A stretch of DNA of 64,000 bases from Anaerosporobacter sp031551385 (GTDB taxonomy: Bacteria > Bacillota > Clostridia > Lachnospirales > Lachnospiraceae), in NCBI RefSeq assembly GCF_031551385.1, contig NZ_JAVBNS010000055.1:1-64000 (forward strand). The letters run 5' to 3'. A model generated the notes under the pieces. The model ran no database searches. It worked only from the letters and a program-made list of their open reading frames with translations, and was not told where the DNA came from. Shown one piece after another: positions 24,881 through 34,616 of this stretch (the first letter of the stretch is position 1; each line of letters begins with the position of its first letter). Both the position numbers and the translations under genes were made by a program.

Positions 24881-25810
24881 ATGGTTGAGATAGTATTGGC
24901 AGCATACAATGGAGAAAAGTATATAAAACAACAGATTGAATCAATCATGAGGAACACATACGAAGATATTCAATTGACGATATATGATGATGCAAGAGAG
25001 ATAGGAACGTCAATTGCTATGACAGATATTCTGAGCGTAATGATAGAAAGATATGGGGAGAAAGTTACGTATAAGAAGAATATAGAGAATAAAGGGTGTA
25101 CAAGAAATTTTCTTGAAGGATTGCAAGCGAGTACGGCAGAGTATGTTATGTTTAGTGATCAAGATGATTATTGGAACAAGGATAAGATAGAAGCAACGTT
25201 AAAGAAGATGAAAGAGATGGAGCGTATATACGGAAAAGATACGCCTTTAGTAGTATTTACAGATGCAATAGTTGTTGATTCTGAGCTTAATCTAATAAGC
25301 CTGTCCTTCCATCGTTCCAATCATTTGAATATAACTAGGCTGGATTTGGCGCATTTATTAATGGAGAATAAGCTAATTGGCTGTACGATGATGATGAATG
25401 AAGCGTTAAAGAAAAAGATAACTACGATTCCTAAGAAGGCAAGAGTACATGATTGGTGGATTGCACTTGTTGCAGCGGCATTTGGTAAGATTGGATATAT
25501 AGAGAAGGCAACAATTCTATATCGTCAACATGAGAATAATGTAATTGGTAATCAAGAGTATAGCTCTTATATAAAACAGAGAATGGAAAACCTGAAGTCA
25601 CAAAAAGAAGTGATAGATGCTAGTATGAGACAAGCAGAAGAGTTTTTAGAGATATACGGGGAACAAATGAAAAAAAGACAGAGAAAACTGGTAGAACGAT
25701 TTGCGTATTTGAATACAAGGAGTTGGCTATATCGTCGCTACGCAATGTATTGTTATGGATATAGAAAATCGGGTCTTCCAAGGAATATAGGATTATTACT
25801 TGTAATTTAA
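24881..25810 (+). CDS. GT2 glycosyltransferase
   Basis: The protein is 309 residues from ATG 24881, which has GGAGG 6 bases upstream; the frame starts at GTG 24842. GT2 features are MVEIVLAAYNGEKYIKQQIES, NKGCTRNFLEGL, and FSDQDDYWNKDKI holding the DxD-type metal site. KARVHDWWIALVAAAFG corresponds to the acceptor-side motif of rhamnosyltransferase-type GT2 proteins. One oddity is YDDAREIGTS, where most relatives have DDxSxDxT. The C-terminal helical tail (about 240-309) is rich in Lys/Arg and Tyr. It lies 39 bases after the previous GT2 and 15 before the LCP gene. Confidence 0.85.
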   Translation: MVEIVLAAYNGEKYIKQQIESIMRNTYEDIQLTIYDDAREIGTSIAMTDILSVMIERYGEKVTYKKNIENKGCTRNFLEGLQASTAEYVMFSDQDDYWNKDKIEATLKKMKEMERIYGKDTPLVVFTDAIVVDSELNLISLSFHRSNHLNITRLDLAHLLMENKLIGCTMMMNEALKKKITTIPKKARVHDWWIALVAAAFGKIGYIEKATILYRQHENNVIGNQEYSSYIKQRMENLKSQKEVIDASMRQAEEFLEIYGEQMKKRQRKLVERFAYLNTRSWLYRRYAMYCYGYRKSGLPRNIGLLLVI

Positions 25811-25825
25811 CAAGGAGGGGATTAC

Positions 25826-26791
25826 ATGGCGAGAAAAAGAAAGAAGAGTCCTCTTCATAAAGTTGCGTTTATAGGATTGCTGTTATTGTCAGCGATAACA
25901 GGATTTTTATTAGCAGAGGCAAAGATTAAGATTTATGGTGTGTTAGATGGTCTGGATAGACAAGGTGGTGTGGCATTGTCATCAGTTAATTTAGATGATG
26001 TGAGCTTAGTAGAAGACGATAGAATTATTAATATTCTTCTAGTAGGAAGTGATAAACGAGCGACGTGGACACAAACAGGACGATCGGATTCAGCAATGAT
26101 TGCCACATTAGATTTAAAACATAAAAGATTAAAATTGACATCACTAATGAGAGATATGTATGTAACAATACCTAGAAATGGAGAGAACCGTTTTAATGCG
26201 GCGTATTCCTTTGGTGGAGTTAGTTTAATGTATGAAACAATAGCATCTAATTTTGGTATACGATTAGATGGGTATGCAGTAGTTGACTTTTCCGCATTTA
26301 AGAAAGTAATTAACACAATAGGTGGTGTTAAGATTAAATTGACAGATGCGGAATATAAGTATCTAACAACAGCATATAAGAAAGGTTCTGTCTTAGAGTT
26401 GCAGCCAGGGACGAATATTATGAATGGAGCACAGGCACTTGCTTATACAAGAATACGTCAAGATGCTCAAGGTGACTTTGGAAGAACGCAAAGACAAAGA
26501 AAAGTGCTGCAGGCAATATTTACAGAAGCGAAATCTATGTCATTATCGGAATTAATAGCGTTAGCCGAGGAGATTATGCCTTGCATATCAACCGATTTAA
26601 CGAACGATCAGATTCTGTCTTATATGCAATCGGTTCTTATGCTTGGAACAACAGAGATTGACCAGATGAGAATACCTGTTGATAATTCTTATACACAACA
26701 AAGAATTAATGGCATGGCTGTTTTAGTTCCTGATATGCAGACAAATATAGATGCATTACAGAATTTTATCTATAATTATAATGGTGAATAG
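25826..26791 (+). CDS. LytR-CpsA-Psr (LCP) family wall-polymer ligase
   Basis: The protein is 321 residues with a cytoplasmic basic N-terminus (MARKRKKSPLHK), one membrane segment (about 13-31) and an extracellular LCP domain (about 65-240). Family motifs are NILLVGSDKRA, GRSDSAMIATLD, LTSLMRDMYVTIP and the arginine-rich ALAYTRIRQDAQGDFGRTQRQR. LCP enzymes transfer undecaprenyl-linked glycopolymers such as teichoic acids or capsule onto peptidoglycan. It follows two GT2 genes, which fits polymer assembly then attachment. The start has a strong AAGGAGGGG. recJ overlaps its last codons. Confidence 0.93.
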   Translation: MARKRKKSPLHKVAFIGLLLLSAITGFLLAEAKIKIYGVLDGLDRQGGVALSSVNLDDVSLVEDDRIINILLVGSDKRATWTQTGRSDSAMIATLDLKHKRLKLTSLMRDMYVTIPRNGENRFNAAYSFGGVSLMYETIASNFGIRLDGYAVVDFSAFKKVINTIGGVKIKLTDAEYKYLTTAYKKGSVLELQPGTNIMNGAQALAYTRIRQDAQGDFGRTQRQRKVLQAIFTEAKSMSLSELIALAEEIMPCISTDLTNDQILSYMQSVLMLGTTEIDQMRIPVDNSYTQQRINGMAVLVPDMQTNIDALQNFIYNYNGE

Positions 26792-28568
26792 GATTGAAAG
26801 AAAATTGAGAGAAAAATGGTTTTTAAAAAACAAAAAAGAAGACTTTGCTAAAATTGCAAATGAGAATCACATAAGTGAAGTATTGGCAAGATTACTAGTG
26901 AATAGGGATATTGTTGAAAGTAAAGATATTCATACATATCTGCATTCAAGTATAGATACTATGCATAATCCACATCAATTAAAAGATGTGGATTATGCAT
27001 GTGAGATTTTAGAGGAAAAGATAAAAGAGAACAAACGTATTCGAATTGTTGGTGATTATGATGTTGATGGTGTTGCATCGACATTCTTGCTATATACAGC
27101 ACTACAACGTGTTGGCGCTAATGTAGACTACGAGATACCAGAGCGTATGAAAGATGGATATGGTATTAATATAAATATTATAGAGGCGGCGAGAGAAGCT
27201 TCGATTGATACTATTATTACTTGTGATAATGGTATCGCAGCAATTGAACAGACACGATATGCGAAAGAGATTGGTATGACATTTATTATAACAGACCATC
27301 ATGATATTCCATTTGTAGAGGAAGATGGTGTGAGAACAGATGTGTTGCCACCTGCAGATGCGATTGTCAATCCAAAGCAACATGACTGCAAGTATCCGTT
27401 TTCTGCAATCTGTGGAGCAGTTGTGGCATATAAGTTGATAGAAGTCTTATATGAGAGGTTTTCTGTGGATAAAAGAGAGGTTGAGGAGTTACTAGCATAT
27501 GCTGCGATAGCGACGGTATGTGATGTTATGGATTTAGTTGATGAGAATCGGGTTATTGTTAAGTATGGTTTGGAATTACTAAAGAAAACTGACAATAAGG
27601 GATTGAAAGCATTAATAGAGCTTCATCAAATCAATACATATAAGTTATCAGCGTATCACCTTGGTTTTATTATTGGTCCTTGCCTGAATGCTTCTGGTCG
27701 TCTTGAAACAGCAAAGATTGGTCTATCACTATTACTGGAACAGGATGGCGAAACAGCTAGACAGATAGCAATACAATTAAAAGAGTTAAATGATAAGCGT
27801 AAAGATATGACAGCAAGAGGTGTCGAACAAGCAATTGAGATGATCGAAACGACAGATTTGATAAACGATAAGGTATTAGTAGTGTATTTACCAGATTGTC
27901 ATGAAAGTCTAGCTGGAATTATTGCAGGAAGACTTCGTGAGAGATATCATAAGCCAGCGATTGTACTAACAAAGGCAATCGAAGGAGTTAAGGGTTCTGC
28001 ACGTTCTATAGAGCAATATAATATGTTTGAGGAATTAACAAAATGCAAAGAGTATTTGGGGAAGTTTGGTGGGCATCCAATGGCAGCAGGATTGTCTCTA
28101 GAAGAAGAGAATATAAAACCATTGCGTAACGCGCTAAATGAGCGTACAATACTTGTAGAAGATGATTTTATTAACAAGATTTCCATTGATGTAGTAATGC
28201 CACTTGGTTATGTGAAGGAAGAGCTTGTAGAGGAACTTGAGTTACTTGAACCATTTGGAAAAGGGAATGAGAAACCAGTATTTGCAGAAAAAGATTTATC
28301 AATAATCAAAGCTGATATACTTGGAAAGAACCGTAATACACTGAAGTTAAAAGTGGAGAATCAATACGGAAAGAGAATGGATGCTTTATATTTTAATCAA
28401 ATCGATCAATTCAATGAATATCTAATTGATAAATATGGTAATAATGAAGTTGATAAGTTGTATAAGGGCATTCCCAATGATATCAAAGTATCTGTTGTAT
28501 ATTATCCAAACATTAATGAATATAATGGGATGAAAACGCCACAGATTATAATTCAAGGAATTCAATAA
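26781..28568 (+). CDS. recJ: Single-stranded-DNA-specific exonuclease RecJ
   Basis: The protein is 595 residues from ATG 26781, overlapping the end of the LCP gene; no clear ribosome binding site is seen, so translation may be coupled. It is a DHH-family 5'-3' ssDNA exonuclease used in recombination and mismatch/base excision repair. Motif I is VGDYDVDGVAST (about residue 84), motif II is ITCDNGIAA, motif III is ITDHHDIPF, and the DHHA1 region contains SLAGIIAGRLRERYHKP and GSARSIEQYNM with the GGHPMAAG motif. A C-terminal OB-like domain follows (about 460-595). It begins a conserved-looking run with apt and rel. Confidence 0.93.
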   Translation: MVNRIERKLREKWFLKNKKEDFAKIANENHISEVLARLLVNRDIVESKDIHTYLHSSIDTMHNPHQLKDVDYACEILEEKIKENKRIRIVGDYDVDGVASTFLLYTALQRVGANVDYEIPERMKDGYGININIIEAAREASIDTIITCDNGIAAIEQTRYAKEIGMTFIITDHHDIPFVEEDGVRTDVLPPADAIVNPKQHDCKYPFSAICGAVVAYKLIEVLYERFSVDKREVEELLAYAAIATVCDVMDLVDENRVIVKYGLELLKKTDNKGLKALIELHQINTYKLSAYHLGFIIGPCLNASGRLETAKIGLSLLLEQDGETARQIAIQLKELNDKRKDMTARGVEQAIEMIETTDLINDKVLVVYLPDCHESLAGIIAGRLRERYHKPAIVLTKAIEGVKGSARSIEQYNMFEELTKCKEYLGKFGGHPMAAGLSLEEENIKPLRNALNERTILVEDDFINKISIDVVMPLGYVKEELVEELELLEPFGKGNEKPVFAEKDLSIIKADILGKNRNTLKLKVENQYGKRMDALYFNQIDQFNEYLIDKYGNNEVDKLYKGIPNDIKVSVVYYPNINEYNGMKTPQIIIQGIQ

Positions 28569-28584
28569 ACGAAGATGTTTTGGC

Positions 28585-28613
28585 TTGCCAACAAGAATAG
28601 GCAGTGTTATAAT
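28585..28613 (+). promoter_or_regulatory. Promoter of apt
   Basis: TTGCCA (28585-28590), a 17-base spacer and TATAAT (28608-28613), immediately after recJ. Confidence 0.75.
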
Positions 28614-28662
28614 AATATCTTGTTGAAAAAGAACGTGTTTAGTGATAGATGGAGGAACAGGA

Positions 28663-29187
28663 ATGAAAAAATTAGAAGATTACGTAGTAAGTATAGAAAA
28701 CTTCCCAGAGGAAGGTATTATATTTAGAGATGTAACAAGTGTACTACAAGACCGTGATGGATTAAAATTAGCGATTGATGCGATTATGGAAGAGTTAAAG
28801 GATGTTGATTTTGATGTTGTACTTGGACCAGAATCAAGAGGATTTATATTTGGTGTTCCTGTTGCTTATAATATGAATAAAGCATTTGTACCAGTTAGAA
28901 AGAAAGGAAAATTACCTCGTGAAACAGTAGAGATGGAGTATGATCTTGAATATGGTTCAGCAGTAATTGAACTTCACAAGGATTCTATTAAACCAGGACA
29001 AAAAGTAGTAATAATTGATGACTTAATTGCTACAGGTGGTACAATTGAAGCAATTACTAAGTTAGTAGAACAACTAGGCGGAGAAGTAGTTCGTATTGTG
29101 TTCTTAATGGAATTAGAAGGATTAGAAGGAAGAAAGAAATTAGACGGATACGATGTCGTATCTGTTATTAAATATGAAGGTAAATAA
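28663..29187 (+). CDS. apt: Adenine phosphoribosyltransferase
   Basis: The protein is 174 residues from ATG 28663 (GGAGGAACAGG upstream); an in-frame ATG 21 bases earlier overlaps the ribosome binding site. It salvages adenine with PRPP to give AMP. Family features are MKKLEDYVVSIENFPEEGI at the start, VVLGPESRGFIFGVPVA, the flexible-loop region VRKKGKLPRETV and the PRPP-binding box VVIIDDLIATGGT. The length is normal. It has its own promoter and a strong terminator downstream. Confidence 0.96.
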   Translation: MKKLEDYVVSIENFPEEGIIFRDVTSVLQDRDGLKLAIDAIMEELKDVDFDVVLGPESRGFIFGVPVAYNMNKAFVPVRKKGKLPRETVEMEYDLEYGSAVIELHKDSIKPGQKVVIIDDLIATGGTIEAITKLVEQLGGEVVRIVFLMELEGLEGRKKLDGYDVVSVIKYEGK

Positions 29188-29218
29188 AGTCAATTAGACA
29201 GCGTTTGCCGATTGAAGA

Positions 29219-29241
29219 AGTGAGCCGTGGCTCACTTTTTT
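29219..29241 (+). terminator. Terminator after apt
   Basis: A perfect stem AGTGAGCC/GGCTCACT (29219-29236, 2-base loop) is followed by T6. Confidence 0.92.
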
Positions 29242-29271
29242 AATAATGGGTGACAATATTCTATTATTTTG

Positions 29272-29300
29272 TTGATTTTTTGAATTGTTTTCTTTATAAT
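29272..29300 (+). promoter_or_regulatory. Promoter of the rel gene
   Basis: TTGATT (29272-29277), a 17-base spacer and TATAAT (29295-29300). Confidence 0.75.
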
Positions 29301-29354
29301 TATTTAAAATAAGATCGTAGAGTGAATTATGACGCAGGAATAGGTGGTGATTTC

Positions 29355-31655
29355 ATGGATAGTAAACAGCAACAAGCAGATGTGAATATTGTAAATGATG
29401 ATTTTTCAGATATTACAGCGCCAGCGGATTTTACAGTACCAGAAGTGTTGTATAATAAATTAATAACGACAATACAAAGCTATCATCCCTCTGCGGATAT
29501 TTCCATGATTGAAAAGGCATATACGTTAGCCTTTAATGCACATAAAGACCAAAAGAGAAAATCGGGAGAACCCTATATTATTCATCCGTTGTGTGTAGCA
29601 ATCATATTAGCAGAATTAGAGCTTGATAAAGAAACTATTGTTGCAGGAATTCTTCATGATGTAGTGGAAGATACGGTGCTGACAACAGAAGAGATTACGG
29701 AACAATTCAGTGAAGAGGTTTCGTTATTAGTAGATGGTGTTACAAAGTTGACGCAATTGAACTATTCAAAAGATAAATTAGAGATACAGGCAGAGAATCT
29801 GCGCAAGATGTTCCTTGCAATGGCAAAGGATATCCGTGTTATTCTAATAAAGTTAGCTGACCGTTTGCATAACATGCGTACACTTCAGTATATGAGAGCA
29901 GAAAAGCAAAAAGAAAAAGCTCGTGAGACAATGGATATCTATGCGCCACTTGCACAAAGATTAGGTATATCTAAGATAAAAGTAGAGTTAGATGACTTAT
30001 CTTTAAAGTACTTAGAACCAGAAGTCTATCAAGGTTTGATTCAAAAGATTGCAACAAAGAGAAGTGAAAGGGAGTCCTTCATACAAGCCATTGTTACAGA
30101 AGTGAAAACCCATATTCATTCAGCAAATATAGAAGCAAAGATTGACGGACGTGTAAAACATTTCTTTAGTATCTATAAGAAGATGGTGAATCAGAACAAG
30201 ACACTTGAGCAAATCTATGACTTGTTTGCTGTTCGTATTGTTGTGGAATCGGTGAAGGATTGCTATGCGGCACTTGGTGTTATTCATGAGATGTATAAGC
30301 CAATACCAGGCAGATTCAAGGATTATATCGCAATGCCGAAAGCAAATATGTATCAGTCACTTCATACTACGCTAATAGGGCCAGAAGGAAAACCATTCGA
30401 AGTACAGATTCGTACGTATGAGATGCATCGTACTGCTGAATTCGGCATTGCAGCCCACTGGAAATACAAAGAAAACCAAGAAGGTAAAAACACACGAGAT
30501 ACGGAAGAGGCGAAACTTACATGGCTTCGTCAGATTCTTGAATGGCAAAGAGAGATGTCGGATAATAAAGAGTTTCTTACTTTGCTAAAGAGTGACCTTG
30601 ATTTATTCTCTGAAAGTGTATATTGTTTTACCCCTACAGGTGATGTGAAGAATCTGCCAAATGGTTCTACACCAATCGATTTTGCTTACAGCATTCATAG
30701 TGCGGTAGGTAATAAAATGGTTGGTGCAAGAGTGAATGGCAGACTTGTACCAATTGAGTATAAGATTCAAAATGGAGATCGTATCGAAGTTATTACATCA
30801 CAAAATTCAAGAGGACCAAGTCGTGACTGGCTAAGTATTGTTAAGAGCACACAGGCAAAGAACAAGATTAATCAGTGGTTCAAGGCGGAATTGAAGGATG
30901 ATAATATCAGTCGTGGTAAAGAAATGATTGTTACGTACTGTAAGAATAAAAACATTGTATTAAGTGATCTTCTGAAAACCGAATTTATGACAAAAGCAAT
31001 GAGAAAATACGGTTTTCGTGATTGGGACAGCGTGTATGCAGCAGTTGGCCATGGTGGATTAAAAGAAGGTCAGGTTGTCAATAAATTAATCGAAGAGAAA
31101 AAGAAAAAAGACAAAAAAGAAATTACAGATGAGAAAGTACTTGAGACAATAGCAGAAGTAAAGGATAGTAGACCGGCAGCGGTTGCAAAATCCAAGAATG
31201 GTATTGTTGTTGAAGGAATCCATGATGTTGCAGTACGTTTCTCAAAATGTTGCTCTCCTGTTCCAGGGGATGAAATTATCGGTTTCGTTACTCGTGGTCG
31301 TGGAGTGTCAATTCATAGAACGGATTGTATCAATGTTATGAATCTGCCAGAAGAAGATAGAGTACGATTGATTGATGCAGAATGGTCTGTTGCAACAGAC
31401 AAGGGAATGAATGAATTATACACGGCAGAGATTAAGATTTATTCGAACAATAGAAATGGTGTACTCTTAGATGTATCCAAAGTTTTTACGGAAAACAAAA
31501 TTGATGTTACTTCCATGACGGTTCGTACAAGTAAGCAAGGAACAGCAACAATTAATGTAGCTTTTGATATTCATGGCGTAGAGCAATTAAAGATTATTGT
31601 AGGCAAGATACGTAATATTGAAAGTGTACTTGATGTAGAGAGAACAACAGGTTAA
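29355..31655 (+). CDS. rel: Bifunctional (p)ppGpp synthetase/hydrolase
   Basis: The protein is 766 residues from ATG 29355 (ATAGGTGGTG upstream); the frame begins at 29322. It makes and degrades the stringent-response alarmone. The N-terminal HD hydrolase domain has HPLCVAIILAEL, GILHDVVEDT and LADRLHNMRTL. The synthetase domain has GRFKDYIAMPKANMYQSLHT, and the TGS domain has CFTPTGDVKNLPNGSTPIDF. The Zn-finger-like/conserved-Cys region has SKCCSPVPGDEIIGFVTRGR, and a C-terminal ACT domain follows (about 690-766). The intact HD pair (HD and D in LADR) argues that both activities are present. MBL and hemZ genes follow in the same direction. Confidence 0.96.
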   Translation: MDSKQQQADVNIVNDDFSDITAPADFTVPEVLYNKLITTIQSYHPSADISMIEKAYTLAFNAHKDQKRKSGEPYIIHPLCVAIILAELELDKETIVAGILHDVVEDTVLTTEEITEQFSEEVSLLVDGVTKLTQLNYSKDKLEIQAENLRKMFLAMAKDIRVILIKLADRLHNMRTLQYMRAEKQKEKARETMDIYAPLAQRLGISKIKVELDDLSLKYLEPEVYQGLIQKIATKRSERESFIQAIVTEVKTHIHSANIEAKIDGRVKHFFSIYKKMVNQNKTLEQIYDLFAVRIVVESVKDCYAALGVIHEMYKPIPGRFKDYIAMPKANMYQSLHTTLIGPEGKPFEVQIRTYEMHRTAEFGIAAHWKYKENQEGKNTRDTEEAKLTWLRQILEWQREMSDNKEFLTLLKSDLDLFSESVYCFTPTGDVKNLPNGSTPIDFAYSIHSAVGNKMVGARVNGRLVPIEYKIQNGDRIEVITSQNSRGPSRDWLSIVKSTQAKNKINQWFKAELKDDNISRGKEMIVTYCKNKNIVLSDLLKTEFMTKAMRKYGFRDWDSVYAAVGHGGLKEGQVVNKLIEEKKKKDKKEITDEKVLETIAEVKDSRPAAVAKSKNGIVVEGIHDVAVRFSKCCSPVPGDEIIGFVTRGRGVSIHRTDCINVMNLPEEDRVRLIDAEWSVATDKGMNELYTAEIKIYSNNRNGVLLDVSKVFTENKIDVTSMTVRTSKQGTATINVAFDIHGVEQLKIIVGKIRNIESVLDVERTTG

Positions 31656-31679
31656 TGATAGAAAGCAGGTATTAGATTA

Positions 31680-32324
31680 ATGAAGGCAGGTAATATGGAG
31701 ATTTCCACATGTGTTGTTGGTCCTATTCGGACGAACTGCTATGTATTAATAAATGAAGATTCAAAAGAGTGTATTATCGTTGATCCAGGTGATCAAGCAA
31801 TGGTTATTGAGACAAAGATAGAAACAGATGGCTTAAAGCCAGTAGCAGTCCTATTAACACATGGGCATTTCGACCATATACTAGCTGTGAAAGATATTGC
31901 AAGTGCATATGGGATTCCTGTATATGCGAACGAGGAAGAGCAAGATGTTTTATTAGATGGTAGTCTGAATTTATCAACAAGTCATCTTGGAACTACATTT
32001 TCGTTTGATGCTAGCAACTATTTGCGTGATGGTGAAAAAGTTACGTTAGCAGGTTTTGCGATGGAAGCGATTGCAACGCCAGGGCATACAAAGGGCTGTA
32101 TGTGCTATTATTTTAAAGAAGAGAATGTTCTTGTAAGTGGCGACACACTGTTCCGCGAAACAGTTGGGCGTACCGATTTACCTACAAGTAGTACAAGCAA
32201 GATGATTCATTCTGTAACAGAGAAGCTAAAACAAGTAGCAGAGGAAGCAATTGTACTACCAGGACATGGTGAAACTTCAACAATGGGATATGAAAGAAAA
32301 TACAATCCATATTTGGAGGGGTAA
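31680..32324 (+). CDS. MBL-fold metallo-hydrolase (YqgX/GloB-like)
   Basis: The protein is 214 residues. The metallo-beta-lactamase fold has the metal motif LLTHGHFDHILAV, followed by ATPGHTKGCMCYYF, VSGDTLFRETVGR and VLPGHGETSTM, all in the glyoxalase II-like order. Family members hydrolyse thioesters, but the substrate of this YqgX-type group is not known to me. It begins 25 bases after rel; either ATG 31680 or ATG 31695 is possible, and both have a purine-rich stretch upstream. It is probably co-transcribed with rel. Confidence 0.88.
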   Translation: MKAGNMEISTCVVGPIRTNCYVLINEDSKECIIVDPGDQAMVIETKIETDGLKPVAVLLTHGHFDHILAVKDIASAYGIPVYANEEEQDVLLDGSLNLSTSHLGTTFSFDASNYLRDGEKVTLAGFAMEAIATPGHTKGCMCYYFKEENVLVSGDTLFRETVGRTDLPTSSTSKMIHSVTEKLKQVAEEAIVLPGHGETSTMGYERKYNPYLEG

Positions 32325-32437
32325 AGTATAGTTACTGATCACATGCAATATCGCGCAAGTTTTTTGTGAGTGCAGCGAATAGTAACAAAATTATACGCAA
32401 ACAGGCTTGCCAGCTTGGTGCAGATGGGTGTAAAATA

Positions 32438-33892
32438 ATGATACAGATAAAATTAACGAATATAGATTTTGAATATGATATACAATCACTAACAAAAGCA
32501 TTCTTTCCGAAAGAAGATATCACATTTGATAATCAAAAAGAAGCAGAACGTGTGTTAGAGGTATCGTATGACAAGAAACAAATAGGTATTTCATTCAATG
32601 AGAATGGAGTACCTATCTTAGTGAAGTCAGATACTGTTGAGAATGAGGAACGCAGGAATAAAAAGAACGTATTGAAACGCTTACTATACAGCGTATTATC
32701 AGAAGTGGCAAACAGAACCCTACAATGGGGAACGCTAACAGGGATTCGCCCAACTAAGTTAGCGATGGAGAAGTTAGAGCAGAAGGAAGCAATCGATGAA
32801 ATTGAAACATTTATGCATGAGCAGTATCTTTGTGGTAAAGAGAAGACAGATTTGTGTATGGATATTGTTACAAGAGAATATAGGATTTTAGAAGAGATTG
32901 ATTACAAGAATGGTTATAGCATCTACATTGGAATACCGTTTTGTCCAAGTACATGTTTGTATTGTTCGTTTGCTTCTTATTCATTGGAAAAGTTTTCGAA
33001 TCTAGTAGACGATTATGTTGAAGCACTATTCAAAGAGATAGAATATGCAAAGAATGCATGTCCGAATAAGCGATTAACAACAGTATATCTAGGTGGCGGT
33101 ACGCCAACAACATTGAATGAACAACAACTAGAGCGACTATTGATAAAGGTTCATAAAGAACTTGATTTTACATACGTGAAAGAATTTACTGTGGAAGCAG
33201 GAAGACCAGATAGCATTACAAGAGAGAAACTTCGAATTCTGAAAGAACAAGGAGTAACAAGAATATCAATCAATCCGCAGACAATGAAGCAAGAGACTCT
33301 TGACTTAATTGGAAGAAAGCATACGGTTGATCAAATTAGGGAAGCATTTGCAATGGCAAGAGAAGAAGGTCATAATAATATTAATATGGATATTATTATC
33401 GGTTTGCCAGGGGAATGCAAAGAAGATGTCCAAAACACATTAAAAGAAATAGATATTCTTTCTCCAGATAGTTTGACGGTTCACACGTTGGCGATAAAAC
33501 GTGCTGCAAATTTAAACATTTACAAAGATCAATACAAAGGATTGGAAGCAAAAGATGTATCAGGTATGCTTGATGTCTGTTTTAAATATACAAAAGGAGC
33601 AAACTATCAACCATACTATTTGTACAGACAGAAGAATATGGCAGAAAATCTTGAAAACATAGGATATGCAAGAGATGGAAAAGAAGGAATCTATAACATT
33701 CTCATAATGGAAGAAAAACAAACAATACTTGCTCTTGGTGCAGGAGCAGCTTCAAAATTTGTTTTTCCTGATGGGTATCGAATTGAGCGTGCGGAGAATG
33801 TTAAGAGCGTAACGGACTATATAGCAAGAGTGGATGAGATGATTGCAAGGAAAGAAAAAGTGCTTTCTGAGAACGCAGAACAACTACGCTAA
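32438..33892 (+). CDS. hemZ: Oxygen-independent coproporphyrinogen III dehydrogenase-like radical SAM protein HemZ
   Basis: The protein is 484 residues from ATG 32438; the frame is open from 32366 but MIQIKLTNIDFEYDIQSL is the usual HemZ-like beginning. The N-terminal domain (about 1-150) is typical of HemZ. The radical-SAM centre has the CxxxCxxC motif in PFCPSTCLYCSFASYS and the GGG-type SAM motif VYLGGGTPTT. The C-terminal HemN-like region has YYLYRQKNMAENLENIGYA. HemZ/HemN enzymes decarboxylate coproporphyrinogen III, though some radical-SAM members of this group have other roles. It follows the MBL gene by about 113 bases. Confidence 0.88.
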   Translation: MIQIKLTNIDFEYDIQSLTKAFFPKEDITFDNQKEAERVLEVSYDKKQIGISFNENGVPILVKSDTVENEERRNKKNVLKRLLYSVLSEVANRTLQWGTLTGIRPTKLAMEKLEQKEAIDEIETFMHEQYLCGKEKTDLCMDIVTREYRILEEIDYKNGYSIYIGIPFCPSTCLYCSFASYSLEKFSNLVDDYVEALFKEIEYAKNACPNKRLTTVYLGGGTPTTLNEQQLERLLIKVHKELDFTYVKEFTVEAGRPDSITREKLRILKEQGVTRISINPQTMKQETLDLIGRKHTVDQIREAFAMAREEGHNNINMDIIIGLPGECKEDVQNTLKEIDILSPDSLTVHTLAIKRAANLNIYKDQYKGLEAKDVSGMLDVCFKYTKGANYQPYYLYRQKNMAENLENIGYARDGKEGIYNILIMEEKQTILALGAGAASKFVFPDGYRIERAENVKSVTDYIARVDEMIARKEKVLSENAEQLR

Positions 33893-33929
33893 TTGGTCTT
33901 GGCCATGAATTGAGAAAGAGGTGCGAAGA

Positions 33930-34574
33930 ATGGTTGATTTACTAACTGTTGATGATATTCCGTATAACGGAGAAATGCTAGACATAGCGAATGAGGATTT
34001 GGTTGAGGGTTTAAAGCATGGTATTATTGTTAGTAATTTGGCAAGGCTTTTGGCTGAAAAGCTAAATAAAGATGATATATACTGCTACGAGATGGCGAAG
34101 GCAGGTTTACTACATGATATTGGTAAATTGCGTCTTAGCAAATATCTCTATGGCAGAGGAAAGAATGTTTTGCAAATTGAAGAAATGAAATATGTGCGGA
34201 TGCATTCTGAATTTAGTTATGATATACTTAACAAATATGATTTATCACCTACAATTTTAGAAGCAATCTATCATCACCATGAGAATTTTGATGGGACAGG
34301 ATATCCAGATAATCTAAAGTCTTATGACATTCCTATTGGAGCTAGGATTCTTCGCACTTGTGACGTGTTTGCTGCATTGATTTCAGAACGACCATATAGA
34401 AAAGCATTTGAGATAGAGGCAGCAGTGGAATTAATGATTGATGAAGTTAAGAATTTTGATATGGAGATTTTCTTAGCGTTCCTAGAATTAGTTCATTCGC
34501 CTGAATTTGAGAAAGTGAAGGCGATTATTGAGAATAATAATAATAAGCAACAAAAATTAAAATTAATTATGTAG
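33930..34574 (+). CDS. Stand-alone HD-GYP domain protein
   Basis: The protein is 214 residues from ATG 33930 (AGAAAGAGG upstream; the frame opens at GTG 33921, which is too close to it). It consists only of an HD-GYP phosphohydrolase domain: LKHGIIVSNLARLLAEKL, LLHDIGKLRLS, RMHSEFSYDIL, YHHHENFDGTGYP and ILRTCDVFAALISERPYRKA. All metal-ligand positions of the family appear to be kept, so c-di-GMP (or a related dinucleotide) phosphodiesterase activity is plausible. There is no receiver or sensor domain. It lies between hemZ and hisS in the same direction. Confidence 0.9.
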   Translation: MVDLLTVDDIPYNGEMLDIANEDLVEGLKHGIIVSNLARLLAEKLNKDDIYCYEMAKAGLLHDIGKLRLSKYLYGRGKNVLQIEEMKYVRMHSEFSYDILNKYDLSPTILEAIYHHHENFDGTGYPDNLKSYDIPIGARILRTCDVFAALISERPYRKAFEIEAAVELMIDEVKNFDMEIFLAFLELVHSPEFEKVKAIIENNNNKQQKLKLIM

Positions 34575-34597
34575 CAGGTTTCGATATCTGCTTTTTA
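34571..34597 (+). terminator. Weak terminator-like hairpin before hisS
   Basis: AGCAG (34573-34577) and CTGCT (34587-34591) form a 5-bp stem followed by TTTT. It is too weak to be sure of; no T-box leader is present in the 42-base gap before hisS. Confidence 0.35.
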
Positions 34598-34616
34598 GAA
34601 ATAAGGGAGGCACCAT

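Noticed and set aside
32331..32386. GTTACT...AGTAAC bracketed structure between the MBL gene and hemZ
   Set aside because: The stems are only 5-6 bp with long unpaired segments; chance pairing is likely.
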